Shown: in pieces, positions 18,292 through 26,584 of the stretch
Layout: the number at the start of each line of letters is the position of its first letter
Numbering within the stretch: the stretch's first letter is position 1
Assembly: GCA_963731615.1 (NCBI GenBank)
Contig: CAVSWD010000002.1
Location: forward strand, 124,001-188,000
Direction: 5' to 3'
Source: Gaiellasilicea sp963731615
GTDB taxonomy: Bacteria > Actinomycetota > Thermoleophilia > Gaiellales > Gaiellaceae
Length of the DNA: 64,000 nucleotides
Position numbers and translations under genes: made by a program
Notes under the pieces: generated by a model
Seen by the model: the letters and a program-made list of their open reading frames with translations, nothing else
Databases searched by the model: none
What the model was told of the DNA's origin: nothing

Positions 18292-18906
18292 ATGAACGAG
18301 CTCGGCCTCTTCCCGCTCGGGATCGTCCTGCTCCCCACCGAGCAGATCCCGCTGCACATCTTCGAGGACCGCTACCAGGAGCTGATCGGCGAGTGCCTGT
18401 CCGAGGGGCGCGAGTTCGGGCTCGTCTACGCAGACGACGACGGGATGGCTGAGATCGGCACCTTCGCCGCGGTCGCCGAGGTGCTGGACAACTTCGACGA
18501 CGGGCGGCTGAACATCGTCGTCGAGGGCGGCCGGCGCTTCCGACTGCTCGAGCTGACCGAGGGCCGTTCCTTCCAGACCGGGCTCGTCGAGCCGATCGAG
18601 GACGAGCCTGGGGCGGCTGACCCGAAGGACGCTGAGCACGCGCTCGAGCTCTTCCACCGCCTCGTCGAGCTCACCGGTGCCGAGGTCGCCGAGCCGAGGC
18701 TCGACGAGGAGCAGCTCTCGTTCGAGCTGGCGGGTCGCTTCGAGTTCGCGCCGGATCTGAAGCAGCGCCTCCTGCAGCTGACGTCGGAGCGTGCCCGCAT
18801 GCGGCTGCTGGCCGAGCTGCTGACCGGTGCGGCGGCTGCAGTCGAGCGCGAGCGCGAGATCGCCGAGCGCGCCCATGGCAACGGCAAAGTCGACCCGAGG
18901 ACCTGA
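18292..18906 (+). CDS. LON substrate-binding (PUA-like) domain protein
   Basis: 204 residues with only the N-terminal domain of Lon protease: LGLFPLGIVLLPTEQIPLHIFEDRYQ... and later acidic helices. No AAA or protease domain. Such stand-alone LON proteins are common in bacteria, and their partners are mostly unknown. Predicted leaderless ATG. A large hairpin follows the stop. Confidence 0.88.
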   Translation: MNELGLFPLGIVLLPTEQIPLHIFEDRYQELIGECLSEGREFGLVYADDDGMAEIGTFAAVAEVLDNFDDGRLNIVVEGGRRFRLLELTEGRSFQTGLVEPIEDEPGAADPKDAEHALELFHRLVELTGAEVAEPRLDEEQLSFELAGRFEFAPDLKQRLLQLTSERARMRLLAELLTGAAAAVEREREIAERAHGNGKVDPRT

Positions 18907-18922
18907 CCAGCAGCTCCTGGCC

Positions 18923-18982
18923 GGGTGCGCCTCCCGGCCGGCGGAGCCGGCCTCCGGCGCACCCTCGCGCCGCTCGCGGCGC
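18923..18982 (+). terminator. Tandem GC-rich hairpins after the LON-domain gene
   Basis: First hairpin 18923-18964: GGGTGCGCC pairs with GGCGCACCC, with an inner GGCCGGC-GGA-GCCGGCC. A second, GCGCCGC-TC-GCGGCGC, spans 18967-18982. There is no U-run, so termination would be by structure alone. Confidence 0.6.
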
Positions 18983-19064
18983 TTCAGCCGGCGGCCCGTG
19001 CTGAAGCACTGTTCCACCGGCCTACGCACCGAGAGCGGCGCGCCAGGACCTGCTGGGGCGTGAG

Positions 19065-19070
19065 TACCAT
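19065..19070 (+). promoter_or_regulatory. -10 box (TACCAT), leaderless promoter of sufS
   Basis: TACCAT plus six bases then ATG at 19077. Confidence 0.55.
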
Positions 19071-19076
19071 GACGTT

Positions 19077-20321
19077 ATGGCGGTAGCAGCCACCTCGAAG
19101 CTCGACGCTCAGCGCCTGCGCGCCGATTTCCCCTACCTCGAGGAGCTCGTGAACGGGAAGCCGGTCGCCTTCCTCGACTCCGCCGCCTCGACGCAGAAGC
19201 CACGCCAGGTGCTCGACGCGCTGCACGAGTTCTACGAGCACAGCTACGCGAACGTGCACCGCGGCGTCTACCGGCTGGCCGAGCGCGCGACCGAGGGGTA
19301 CGAGGGCGCGCGCGAGAAGGTGCGGCGGTTCGTCAATGCGCCAGCCGCCCGCGAGGTCGTGTTCACCCGCAGCGCCACGGAGGCGCTGAACCTGGTTGCG
19401 TACGCGTGGGGGCTCGACAACCTCGGTCCCGGAGACGTCGTCGTGATCACCGAGCTCGAGCACCACTCGAACTTCGTCCCCTGGCAGTACGTCGCCAGCC
19501 GCACCGGCGCGAGCTTCAAGCACATCCCGATCGACGATGCAGGCGAGCTCCAGCTCGACGCGCTCGACGAGATCGCCGCCTCGGGCACCGTCAAGGTGGT
19601 CGCCAACAATCTCGTCTCGAACTCGCTCGGGACGGTCAATCCGGTCGAGAAGCTGGCCGCATGGGCGCACGAGCAGGGCGCGATCATGGTCGTCGACGCC
19701 GCTCAGGCTGCGCCGCACCGGGCGCTCGACGTGCAGGCGCTCGGCTGCGACTTCCTCGCGCTCTCGTCGCACAAGCTCTGCGGGCCGACCGGGGTAGGCG
19801 CGCTCTGGGGGCGGGCGGAGCTGCTCGAGCAGATGTCGCCCTTCAACCTCGGCGGCGAGATGATCCGCTCGGTCGCGCTCGAGCGGACGAGCTGGAATGA
19901 GCTGCCGTACAAGTTCGAGGCGGGGACGCCCGCGATCGCGGAGGCGTACGGCTTCGGCGTCGCTATCGACTACCTCGGTGAGATCGGGCTCGACGCGATC
20001 GAGGCACACGAGCACGAGCTGACCGCGTACGCGCTCGGCCGCCTCTCCGAGCTCGACTGGATCCGCCTCTTCGGGCCGCCGGCCGAGCGGCGCGCCGGCA
20101 TCGTCTCGTTCGACGTCGAGGGTATTCATCCGCACGACGTCGCGCAGATCCTCGACTGGGAGGGCGTTGCCGTCCGCGCGGGTCATCACTGCACCCAGCC
20201 GCTGATGGCGCGGCTCGGCGTCGCCGCGACGACCCGCGCCAGCTTCTACCTCTACACGATCCCCGAGGAGATCGACCGGCTCGTCGACGGGCTGCACAAG
20301 GTCAAGAAGCATCTGGGCTGA
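19077..20321 (+). CDS. sufS: Cysteine desulfurase SufS
   Basis: 414-residue PLP enzyme that takes sulfur from cysteine for Fe-S assembly. The PLP Lys is in ALSSHKLCGPTGVG (about residue 236), the PLP-binding His in ELEHHSNFVPW, and the persulfide Cys in RAGHHCTQPLM (about residue 378). Class II (SufS) spacing. Followed 3 nt later by sufU, its sulfur acceptor, and a Rieske protein. Predicted leaderless. Confidence 0.96.
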   Translation: MAVAATSKLDAQRLRADFPYLEELVNGKPVAFLDSAASTQKPRQVLDALHEFYEHSYANVHRGVYRLAERATEGYEGAREKVRRFVNAPAAREVVFTRSATEALNLVAYAWGLDNLGPGDVVVITELEHHSNFVPWQYVASRTGASFKHIPIDDAGELQLDALDEIAASGTVKVVANNLVSNSLGTVNPVEKLAAWAHEQGAIMVVDAAQAAPHRALDVQALGCDFLALSSHKLCGPTGVGALWGRAELLEQMSPFNLGGEMIRSVALERTSWNELPYKFEAGTPAIAEAYGFGVAIDYLGEIGLDAIEAHEHELTAYALGRLSELDWIRLFGPPAERRAGIVSFDVEGIHPHDVAQILDWEGVAVRAGHHCTQPLMARLGVAATTRASFYLYTIPEEIDRLVDGLHKVKKHLG

Positions 20322-20324
20322 GCC

Positions 20325-20754
20325 ATGTCGGAATTCGATCAGCTCTACCGCGAGGTCATCCTCGACCACTACAAGAACCCGCGCGGGCACGGGCTCCTGG
20401 AGGCTCCCGACGCACAGGCCGACGGGCAGAACCCGCTCTGCGGCGACGAGGTGACGGTCTCGCTGCGGTTCGACGGCGACACGATCGCGGACGTCGGCTT
20501 CGAAGGCCGCGGCTGCGCGATCTCGCAGGCGGCGACCTCGATGCTGACCGAGATCGTCGTCGGGCAGGACCGCGGAGGAGGTGGCGCGGATGCCGAAGGA
20601 GGAGCTGCTCGACGAGATCGGGATCCCGCTCTCACCGGTGCGGCTCAAGTGCGCGATCCTCGGCCTGGGTGTCGTCAAGGTCGCGCTGCACAAGTCGAAG
20701 GGGACGCCCCTGCCCGACGAGTGGGTGCAGGGCGACGACTTGACGATTTCGTAG
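20325..20754 (+). CDS. sufU: Fe-S assembly protein SufU (frameshifted by one base)
   Basis: SufU, the Zn-dependent sulfurtransferase that receives sulfur from SufS. The start MSEFDQLYREVILDHYKNP is typical, and two Cys are in LCGDEV and GRGCAIS. After TEIVVGQ (about 20565) the frame breaks and continues one base out as TAEEVARMPKEELL...RLKCAILG, with the third Cys, ending in a stop at 20752-20754. One extra G in GGGCAGGACC explains it. Corrected length is 142 aa, normal. An assembly error is more likely than a real defect. Confidence 0.88.
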
Positions 20755-21065
20755 TGGCGACGGTCGACGTCTGCCCGGTCGCGGAGCTGCCGCCGGGGCA
20801 TGTGAAGATCATCTGGTCGGGCCCGCTCGCGATCGGCGTCTACAACTGCGGCGGCAGCCTCTACGCGCTCGAGGACCGCTGCTCGCACGACGACGGGCCG
20901 CTCTGCGAGGGCGAGTGGGAGGAGGACTCGTGCATCGCGATCTGCCCGCGGCATGGCTCGCGGTTCGACATCACGACCGGCCGGCCGCTGACGTTGCCGG
21001 CGTACGAGCCCGTCGCCACCTTTCCGGTTCGCGTCGAGGACGGCTGGGTCCGCATCGACGTCTAG
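20754..21065 (+). CDS. Rieske [2Fe-2S] ferredoxin-like protein
   Basis: 103-residue Rieske protein with CSHDDGPLCEG and CPRHGSRFD, the paired Cys-His ligands (CxH and CxxH). Small soluble ferredoxin type, like those serving dioxygenases or assimilatory reductases. The GTG start shares a base with the sufU stop. The sufS-sufU-Rieske order suggests co-expression with cluster assembly. Confidence 0.92.
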   Translation: MATVDVCPVAELPPGHVKIIWSGPLAIGVYNCGGSLYALEDRCSHDDGPLCEGEWEEDSCIAICPRHGSRFDITTGRPLTLPAYEPVATFPVRVEDGWVRIDV

Positions 21066-21074
21066 TTCTCCTGC

Positions 21075-21080
21075 TAGATT
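21075..21080 (+). promoter_or_regulatory. Extended -10 promoter (TGC-TAGATT) of the structured transcript
   Basis: TGC-TAGATT starts right after the Rieske stop and predicts a transcription start near 21087. Confidence 0.5.
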
Positions 21081-21112
21081 CTCGGTATCCGCGGAAAGGA
21101 GGTGGTCCGGCA

Positions 21113-21154
21113 GTGGAGATTTCCAGTACGGGCAGTGGAGGTGCCAGCCGGTAG
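21113..21154 (+). CDS. Possible 13-residue peptide with consensus ribosome site
   Basis: GTG start 8 nt after the AAAGGAGGTG core, stop TAG. The peptide is Ser/Gly-rich. It may be translated or only mark a ribosome-binding decoy; the sequence alone cannot decide. Confidence 0.3.
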   Translation: MEISSTGSGGASR

Positions 21155-21286
21155 GGACGTGCCCCTAGGACCTGCAAGGGGAATCGTCTAGCCAGCGTAG
21201 GGGGCCCGCGGAAGGTGTCCACTCGACGCCGCACGCGCCGCTTCGGCAGGAAGCGTCTCTGCCAAATCCAAGCTGGTACCGAAGAT

Positions 21287-21320
21287 CGAAGGGCCGCGAA
21301 AAGCGGCCCTTCGTCGTTCT
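21287..21320 (+). terminator. Intrinsic terminator of the structured RNA
   Basis: Perfect 11-bp stem (CGAAGGGCCGC / GCGGCCCTTCG), loop GAAAA, then TCGTTCTT. Confidence 0.8.
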
Positions 21321-21409
21321 TACCGTCGCATGCCCGAAATCCGCGGAAGCGGATTCCGGGCGCGCAGACCCCTGAAGGGTCGCTTCGCTCCCGGTTCAGT
21401 CACCGAACG

Positions 21410-22306
21410 TCAGTCTTTGGCCGCGCCGCGGCGGATTTGCTCGTCCAGCGGGACGAGCGGGAGCCCGAAGGTGTCGACCGCGTCCGAGTTCGTGACGACG
21501 TTGTCGCCCGCGGCGAGCATCGTCAGCATGTCGCGCGTCACCGGCGGGTTCGGCAGCTTCTCCATCACCGCGGCCTGGATCCGCATCAGCCCGAAGGGCA
21601 CGTGCACGCTCGGGCGCCGGGTACCGCGCGCTTGCTTCAGCCGCGACCAGAGCTCGTTCCACGTGACCGTGTCCGGCCCGCCGAGCTCGAACGTCCGGTT
21701 CGCCGCCTCGGGCTTGTCGATTGCCGCCGCGAAGTACGCGCCGACGTCGTCGACCCAGATCGGCTGGATCCGCTCGGTCCCGGAGCCGATGATCGGCGTC
21801 ACCGGCGCCAGCTTCGCGATCCGGCCGAAGACGTGCAGCGTGCCGCCCTCACGCCCGAAGACAAAGCTCGGCCGGAAGATCACGTGCTCGAGGCCGGACG
21901 CCTTGACGGTTTGCTCCATGTCCCACTTCGCGTGGTAGTACGGCACGAGCTCCTTCGTCTCCTCGGTCGTGCCAAGCGCCGACATGAGCACGAAGCGCTT
22001 CACCCCGGCGTCCTTCGCGGCAGCAACCAGGTCGCGTGTCCCCTGCTCCATGATCCGCTCGAACTCCTGCTGTTTGCCCGCGATGATCGCGACGAGGTGG
22101 ACGACGACGTCCTGTCCCTCGACCGCACGCCGGAGGCTCGCCGGGTCGGTGACGTCGCCCTGCACCGCCTCCTGGCACGGCAGACCCGCCTCCTTCCACG
22201 AGCCGGCTTTCCGCTCGAGCACGCGCACGTAGTGGCCCGCGTCGACGATCGCCGAGACGATGTGCGGCCCCACGAAGCCCGTGCCGCCGGTGACGAGGAC
22301 CTTCAC
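21410..22306 (-). CDS. NAD(P)-binding NDUFA9-like epimerase/reductase
   Basis: 298-residue atypical SDR. N-terminal MKVLVTGGTGFVGPHIV is the NAD(P)-binding motif; QGDVTDPASLRRAV, HLVAIIAG and PSFVFG follow, as in complex-I NDUFA9-like and NmrA-like proteins. The typical YxxxK is replaced by YYHAKW. GTG at 22306 overlaps the dcd stop (GTGA). Likely quinone- or lipid-related by family, but no specific role is provable. Confidence 0.87.
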   Translation of the reverse strand: MKVLVTGGTGFVGPHIVSAIVDAGHYVRVLERKAGSWKEAGLPCQEAVQGDVTDPASLRRAVEGQDVVVHLVAIIAGKQQEFERIMEQGTRDLVAAAKDAGVKRFVLMSALGTTEETKELVPYYHAKWDMEQTVKASGLEHVIFRPSFVFGREGGTLHVFGRIAKLAPVTPIIGSGTERIQPIWVDDVGAYFAAAIDKPEAANRTFELGGPDTVTWNELWSRLKQARGTRRPSVHVPFGLMRIQAAVMEKLPNPPVTRDMLTMLAAGDNVVTNSDAVDTFGLPLVPLDEQIRRGAAKD

Positions 22307-22869
22307 GCTTCGAAGTTCTTCCAGTAGCGGCTCGGGGTCGGCCCCTGCTGGCCCTGATATTTCGAGCCGAGCGCGCCCGACCCGTACGGTTTGTCGGCCG
22401 CCTCCGTCAGCTGCATGAACGAGAGCTGGCCGATCTTCATCCCGAAGTAGATCGTGATCGGAAGGTTCGCCACGTTCGAGAGCTCGAGCGTGACGTGGCC
22501 GTCCCAGCCGGGGTCGATGAAGCCGGCGGTCGAGTGGATCAGGAGCCCGAGCCGTCCGAGCGAGCTCTTGCCCTCGAGCCGGGCGACGAGGTCGTCCGGA
22601 AGCCGAATTCGCTCGAGGGTCGAGCCGAGTACGAACTCGCCCGGATGCAGGATGAACGGCGTCTCGTCGTCGATCTCGACGAGCTCGGTCAGCTCCTCCT
22701 GCTCCTGTTTGACGTCGATGAAGGGGTAGCGGGAGTTGCGAAAGACCCGGAAATAGCGGTCGACGCGCACGTCGACGCTCGACGGCTGCAGGAGCGACGC
22801 GTCGTACGGATCGACCTCGATCCGGCTCTCGCCGAGCAGGCGGCTGATCGTCACATCCGACAGGACCAC
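22303..22869 (-). CDS. dcd: dCTP deaminase, probably bifunctional DCD-DUT type
   Basis: 188-residue trimeric nucleotide enzyme. GKSSLGRLGLLIHSTAGFIDPGWDGHVTLELSN contains the catalytic Glu and the HSTAGFIDPG form found in bifunctional dCTP deaminase/dUTPases, which make dUMP directly (monofunctional E. coli Dcd reads HVTAHRIDPGW). The C-terminus YGSGALGSKYQGQQGPTPSR closes the active site. GTG start 6 nt after TAGAAT. Confidence 0.94.
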   Translation of the reverse strand: MVLSDVTISRLLGESRIEVDPYDASLLQPSSVDVRVDRYFRVFRNSRYPFIDVKQEQEELTELVEIDDETPFILHPGEFVLGSTLERIRLPDDLVARLEGKSSLGRLGLLIHSTAGFIDPGWDGHVTLELSNVANLPITIYFGMKIGQLSFMQLTEAADKPYGSGALGSKYQGQQGPTPSRYWKNFEA

Positions 22870-22875
22870 GGGCCG

Positions 22876-22881
22876 ATTCTA
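22876..22881 (-). promoter_or_regulatory. -10 box (TAGAAT), leaderless promoter of dcd
   Basis: TAGAAT on the minus strand plus six bases then the dcd GTG. Confidence 0.55.
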
Positions 22882-22934
22882 CGGTCCTGTTGCAAAGAAG
22901 AGGTTTTCCACATACCGTTCGCGCGCCCGTGTCG

Positions 22935-24128
22935 ATGCTGTTCGAGCAGATGGAGCCGCATGAGCGCTTCCGTGCGCGACGGGCGGAAGCACGCCGCCGC
23001 AGGCGCCGGCGTCGCGCGGCCGCGGTCGGTTTCCTGCTCGCGGTGGTGGCGAGCCTGGCCGCCGGTGCGAAGTTCGTGATCCCCGGCGAGAAGGCACCCG
23101 CGACGGCAAAGGAGCAGCCAGCCGCCGCGAAGCCGGTCGCTCAGGCGCCCGCCGCCAAGCCCGTGCGCGCGCTGCCGAAGGAGGTCCGCGGCATCCACAT
23201 CACGATGGCTCTGGCCTCGCTGAACGGGAAGATGCAGGAGTACCTGAAGCTCGTCGACGACGGCATGAACACGATCGAGCTCGACGTCAAGGACGAGAAC
23301 GGCGAGATCGGCTTCGTCACCTCCGCAGTGCCGCTCGCGCGTTCGGTTGGAGCCGCCAGGCCCTACTACAAGCCGCGTCAGATGGCGCGGCTCGTCCACT
23401 CGAAGGGCGTCTACCTGATCGGCAGGGTCGTCGTCTTCGAGGATCCCGTGCTCTCCAACGGCCGCCCCGACCTCGCGATCAAGAACCCGGACGGCTCCGT
23501 CTGGCGCAACGATGCCGGGCTCGGCTGGACGAACCCGTACGACAAGCGTGTCTGGGACTACAACGTCTCGATCGGCGAGGCAGCGGCGCGCGCCGGCTTC
23601 GACGAGATCCAGTTCGACTACGTTCGCTTTCCGACCGACGGCGACGTCGACTCGATCGTCTTCCCCGGCAAGACCAAGACGCCGCCGGGCTGGGTGATCG
23701 CGGAGTTCGTCCACTACGCCGCGAAGCGCTTGAAGCCGCTCGGGGTGCGCGTCTCCACCGACGTCTTCGGGCTCGCGGCCACGCGTGACCTCGGCATCGG
23801 CCAGGTGCCGAAGCGGATCTCGAAGTACGTCGATGCGATCTACCCGATGGTCTACCCGTCGCACTACGGCCCCGGCGAGTACGGCCTCGAGGATCCGAAC
23901 GCGAGCCCGGGGCCGACGGTGGAGTGGTCGCTGTCCCATTTCCGCCGCGAGGTGAAGCGGAGCGACGCCGTTCTGATCCCGTGGCTGCAGGACTTCTCCT
24001 ACGGGCGCACGTACGGTCTCGCCGACGTCAGGGCGCAGATCGATGCCGCCCGGCTGATGGGAGCTCGCGGCTACCTGCTCTGGAACCCGCTCGGGATCTA
24101 TACGCCCGGCGCACTCGCTCCCGCGTAG
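22935..24128 (+). CDS. Membrane-anchored putative glycoside hydrolase (DUF4015 / GHL15-like)
   Basis: 397 residues. The N-terminus is very Arg-rich, then a membrane helix (AAAVGFLLAVVASLAAGAKF, about residues 30-50) and an Ala/Pro linker. The TIM-barrel domain begins at VRGIHITMALAS and has ELDVKDENGEIGF, GRVVVFEDPVL, QFDYVRFPTDG and AIYPMVYPSHY, all typical of DUF4015 proteins placed near glycoside hydrolases. ATG at 22935; an ATG at 22950 is also possible. Faces the outside, so a wall or polysaccharide substrate is likely. Confidence 0.85.
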   Translation: MLFEQMEPHERFRARRAEARRRRRRRRAAAVGFLLAVVASLAAGAKFVIPGEKAPATAKEQPAAAKPVAQAPAAKPVRALPKEVRGIHITMALASLNGKMQEYLKLVDDGMNTIELDVKDENGEIGFVTSAVPLARSVGAARPYYKPRQMARLVHSKGVYLIGRVVVFEDPVLSNGRPDLAIKNPDGSVWRNDAGLGWTNPYDKRVWDYNVSIGEAAARAGFDEIQFDYVRFPTDGDVDSIVFPGKTKTPPGWVIAEFVHYAAKRLKPLGVRVSTDVFGLAATRDLGIGQVPKRISKYVDAIYPMVYPSHYGPGEYGLEDPNASPGPTVEWSLSHFRREVKRSDAVLIPWLQDFSYGRTYGLADVRAQIDAARLMGARGYLLWNPLGIYTPGALAPA

Positions 24129-24135
24129 CGCTTGT

Positions 24136-24141
24136 TACGAT
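24136..24141 (+). promoter_or_regulatory. -10 box (TACGAT), leaderless promoter of the CBS gene
   Basis: TACGAT plus six bases then GTG at 24148. Confidence 0.55.
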
Positions 24142-24147
24142 CGTCGC

Positions 24148-24576
24148 GTGACGATCGGCGACGTGATGAGGACACGCGTGGTGGCCGTCGAGAGCACCGA
24201 CTCCGCGCGGCTCGCCGTGCTGCGGATGCTGGAGGAGGGCGTCGGCTCGGTCGCAGTCTGCGACGCCGGCAAGCTGGTCGGCATTTTCACCGAGCGCGAC
24301 GTGCTCGCCCTCGCCGGCGAGGGCACGGATCTCGACTCCGTGCGGATCGGCGACGTGATGACGCGCGATCCGGTCACGGTCGATGCCCGCGTCTCGATCC
24401 TCGACGCCGCGCGACTGATGGGCGAGCGGAAGGTCAGGCATCTGCCCGTCGTCGAGGACGATCACCTGCTCGGGATGATCGGCATTCGCGACGTTCTCGG
24501 CAGCCTCGTCGAGCGCCTCTGGCAGGCGCACGACGCCGAAGCGCACGACACCGCTCGCGCCCTGTTCAAGAACTAG
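24148..24576 (+). CDS. Tandem CBS-domain protein
   Basis: 142 residues made of two CBS motifs (GDVMRTRVVAVESTD...GIFTERDVLAL and GDVMTRDPVTVDAR...GMIGIRDVLGSL), which form one adenosyl-nucleotide-binding module. Stand-alone CBS proteins often sense energy charge. The last 4 bases overlap the convergent pdxH stop (CTAG). Confidence 0.92.
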   Translation: MTIGDVMRTRVVAVESTDSARLAVLRMLEEGVGSVAVCDAGKLVGIFTERDVLALAGEGTDLDSVRIGDVMTRDPVTVDARVSILDAARLMGERKVRHLPVVEDDHLLGMIGIRDVLGSLVERLWQAHDAEAHDTARALFKN

Positions 24577-25166
24577 GGCGCGAGCCGGTCTCTCGTCCAG
24601 CCTGCGCCGTCGCGCTCGTAGCGGACGCGGTCGTGCAGGCGGTTCTCCGCCCGCTCCCAGAACTCGTACGCGTCCGGGACGAGGCGGAAGCCGCCCCAGT
24701 TGGGCGGCAGCGGCACGTCCTCGCCGGGAAAGCGGGCCAGCGCTTCCTCGTAGAGCCGCTCGAGCTCGGCGCGATCGGCCAGCGGCCGGCTCTGCGGCGA
24801 GGCCCAGGCGGCGATCCGGCTACCGGTAGGGCGGGTGCGGAAGTACTCCTCGGACTCCGCGGCCGGGACGCGCTCGACCTCCCCTTCGACTCGCACCTGG
24901 CGCCCCGGCGACCGCCAGTGGAAGAGGAGCGCTGCGCGCGGGTTCGCGGCCAGCTCGTCGCCCTTGCGGCTCTCGTAGTTCGTGTGGAAGACGAAGCCGC
25001 GCTCGTCGGCCCGCTTCAGCAGCACCATCCGCACCGACGGCCGCGCGTCCGGGGTCGCGGTCGCGAGCGCCATCGCCTCTGGCACCTCGGCGCCGCTCTC
25101 ATCTGCCGCGGCGAACCACGCGTGGAACTGACGCAGCGGGTCCGGGTCGAGGTCGCGCTCGTCCAC
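24573..25166 (-). CDS. pdxH: Pyridoxamine 5'-phosphate oxidase
   Basis: 197-residue FMN enzyme making pyridoxal 5'-phosphate. PSVRMVLLKRADERGFVFHTNYESRKG and HWRSPGRQVRVEGEVERV hold the FMN site; ASPQSRPL and WGGFRLVPDAYEFW the PLP site. GTG at 25166 gives normal length and lies 6 nt after TACTGT. It is divergent from a PLP-dependent aminotransferase 41 nt away, a fitting pair. Confidence 0.95.
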   Translation of the reverse strand: MDERDLDPDPLRQFHAWFAAADESGAEVPEAMALATATPDARPSVRMVLLKRADERGFVFHTNYESRKGDELAANPRAALLFHWRSPGRQVRVEGEVERVPAAESEEYFRTRPTGSRIAAWASPQSRPLADRAELERLYEEALARFPGEDVPLPPNWGGFRLVPDAYEFWERAENRLHDRVRYERDGAGWTRDRLAP

Positions 25167-25172
25167 GCAGGA

Positions 25173-25178
25173 ACAGTA
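25173..25178 (-). promoter_or_regulatory. -10 box (TACTGT), leaderless promoter of pdxH
   Basis: TACTGT on the minus strand plus six bases then the GTG at 25166. Confidence 0.55.
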
Positions 25179-25195
25179 TTCGCCGCTGCTTGAGC

Positions 25196-25201
25196 TAGGC
25201 T
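25196..25201 (+). promoter_or_regulatory. -10 box (TAGGCT), leaderless promoter of the aminotransferase
   Basis: TAGGCT plus six bases then ATG at 25208; back to back with the pdxH promoter. Confidence 0.55.
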
Positions 25202-25207
25202 GGCCCG

Positions 25208-26539
25208 ATGGCGACGACGAGGACAATCGAGCTTCGCACTGCGATTCCAGGCCCCCGCTCGGCCGCGATTCTGGAGCGCAAGCAGCGGGTGATCGCGAAC
25301 GCGAAGTCGATCGCGCTGCCGGTCGTCGCGCAGGAAGGTCGCGGCGCAACGCTCACCGACGTCGACGGGAACGTCTTCATCGACTTCGCCGGCGGTGTGG
25401 GCTGTCTCAATGTCGGCCATGCGCACCCGCGCGTGGTCGAGGCCGCGACCGAGCAGATCGCACGCTTCACGCACACCGACTTCACCGTCGTCCCGTACGA
25501 GCCGTACGTCGAGCTGGCCGAGCGCCTGCTCGAGCGGGCGCCGTTCCGCGGGCCGGCGAAGGCCGCGTTCTTCAACGCCGGCACCGAGGCGGTCGAGAAC
25601 GCGGTCAAGTTCGCGCGCCTCTACACGAAGCGGCCGGCGGTGATCGCGTTCGAGGGTGCCTTCCACGGCCGCACGCTGCTCGCGATGACGCTGACCTCGC
25701 GCCCGCACCCGTACAAGCTCGGGATGGGCCCGCTCGCGCCCGAGGTCTACCGGGCGCCGTTCCCGCAGGACTACCGCGGGCCGGACGCGGAGACCGCGCT
25801 CGCCGAGCTGCGCCAGCTCTTTCTGACGCAGGTCGCGGCCGAGCAGGTCGCCGCGATCATCGTCGAGCCGGTGCAGGGCGAGGCGGGTTTCCTGCCCGCG
25901 CCGCAGGCCTTTCTCGATGGGTTGCGCGCGATCTGCGACGAGTACGGCATCTGCCTGATCGCCGACGAGGTCCAGTCCGGGTTCGCGCGCACGGGCAAGC
26001 TCTTTGCGATCGAGCACTACGGTGTCGAGCCCGACCTGATCACGGTCGCGAAGTCGATCGCGGCCGGGCTGCCGCTCTCGGGCGTCCTCGGCAAGGCCGA
26101 GATCCTCGACGCGGCACACGACGGCGCCGTCGGCGGCACCTACGTCGGCAATCCCGTCGCTCAGGCGGCCGCACTCGCCGTGCTCGACATCATCGACGAG
26201 GAAGGCCTCTGCGAGCGCGCCACGGCGATCGGCGAGACGGTGCGGGCACGCATGCTCGCGTGGCAGGAACGCTTCCCGGCGATCGGAGACGTGCGCGGGC
26301 TCGGCGCGATGCTGGCGATCGAGCTCGTCGCGGACCGGGCGACGAAGCAGCCCGCGCCTGAGCTCGTCCAGGCGGTGCTCGAAGCGGCGCTGCAGCGAGG
26401 CTTGCTGCTGCTGAAGGCCGGGGTATACGGAAACGCAATCCGCGTGCTGATGCCGCTCGTGATCACGGACGCCGAGCTCGACGAGGCGCTCACGGTCTGG
26501 GAAGAGGCGCTCGAGAGCGTGCTCGCTCGCAGCGGCTAG
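25208..26539 (+). CDS. gabT: Class III aminotransferase, probably 4-aminobutyrate--2-oxoglutarate transaminase
   Basis: 443-residue fold-type I PLP enzyme. FFNAGTEAVENAVKFARLYT, FEGAFHGRTLLAMTLT, DEVQSGFARTG and the PLP Lys in LITVAKSIAAGLPL are all present. The overall pattern is closest to GabT; related omega-aminotransferases share these motifs, so the exact donor is not certain. Predicted leaderless ATG. Confidence 0.88.
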   Translation: MATTRTIELRTAIPGPRSAAILERKQRVIANAKSIALPVVAQEGRGATLTDVDGNVFIDFAGGVGCLNVGHAHPRVVEAATEQIARFTHTDFTVVPYEPYVELAERLLERAPFRGPAKAAFFNAGTEAVENAVKFARLYTKRPAVIAFEGAFHGRTLLAMTLTSRPHPYKLGMGPLAPEVYRAPFPQDYRGPDAETALAELRQLFLTQVAAEQVAAIIVEPVQGEAGFLPAPQAFLDGLRAICDEYGICLIADEVQSGFARTGKLFAIEHYGVEPDLITVAKSIAAGLPLSGVLGKAEILDAAHDGAVGGTYVGNPVAQAAALAVLDIIDEEGLCERATAIGETVRARMLAWQERFPAIGDVRGLGAMLAIELVADRATKQPAPELVQAVLEAALQRGLLLLKAGVYGNAIRVLMPLVITDAELDEALTVWEEALESVLARSG

Positions 26540-26571
26540 CGGCGTTCGGGTTTCTCCGCGCGAGGGAAATG

Positions 26572-26577
26572 TAGGCT
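26572..26577 (+). promoter_or_regulatory. -10 box (TAGGCT), leaderless promoter of the Ser/Thr kinase
   Basis: TAGGCT plus seven bases then GTG at 26585, the preferred start. Confidence 0.5.
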
Positions 26578-26584
26578 CGTGGCC

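Larger units (their letters stand above)
21087..21320 (+). ncRNA. Candidate structured RNA with perfect Shine-Dalgarno and short ORF
   Basis: A stretch of about 230 nt between Rieske and the convergent NDUFA9-like gene, with its own promoter and terminator. Near its 5' end GAAAGGAGGTGGTCC (21094-21108) can pair over 15 nt with the 16S 3' tail. It is followed by a 13-codon GTG ORF (21113-21154, VEISSTGSGGASR). Local stems include CCCCT/AGGGG inside GACG/CGTC (21156-21188) and GGCAG/CTGCC inside CTTCG/CGAAG (21241-21284). No known RNA family recognised. It could be a leader-peptide mRNA or a regulatory RNA. Confidence 0.5.

Noticed and set aside
21087..21320. RNase P, tmRNA, SRP RNA or 6S RNA at the structured transcript
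   Set aside because: None of the diagnostic conserved blocks of these RNAs is present.
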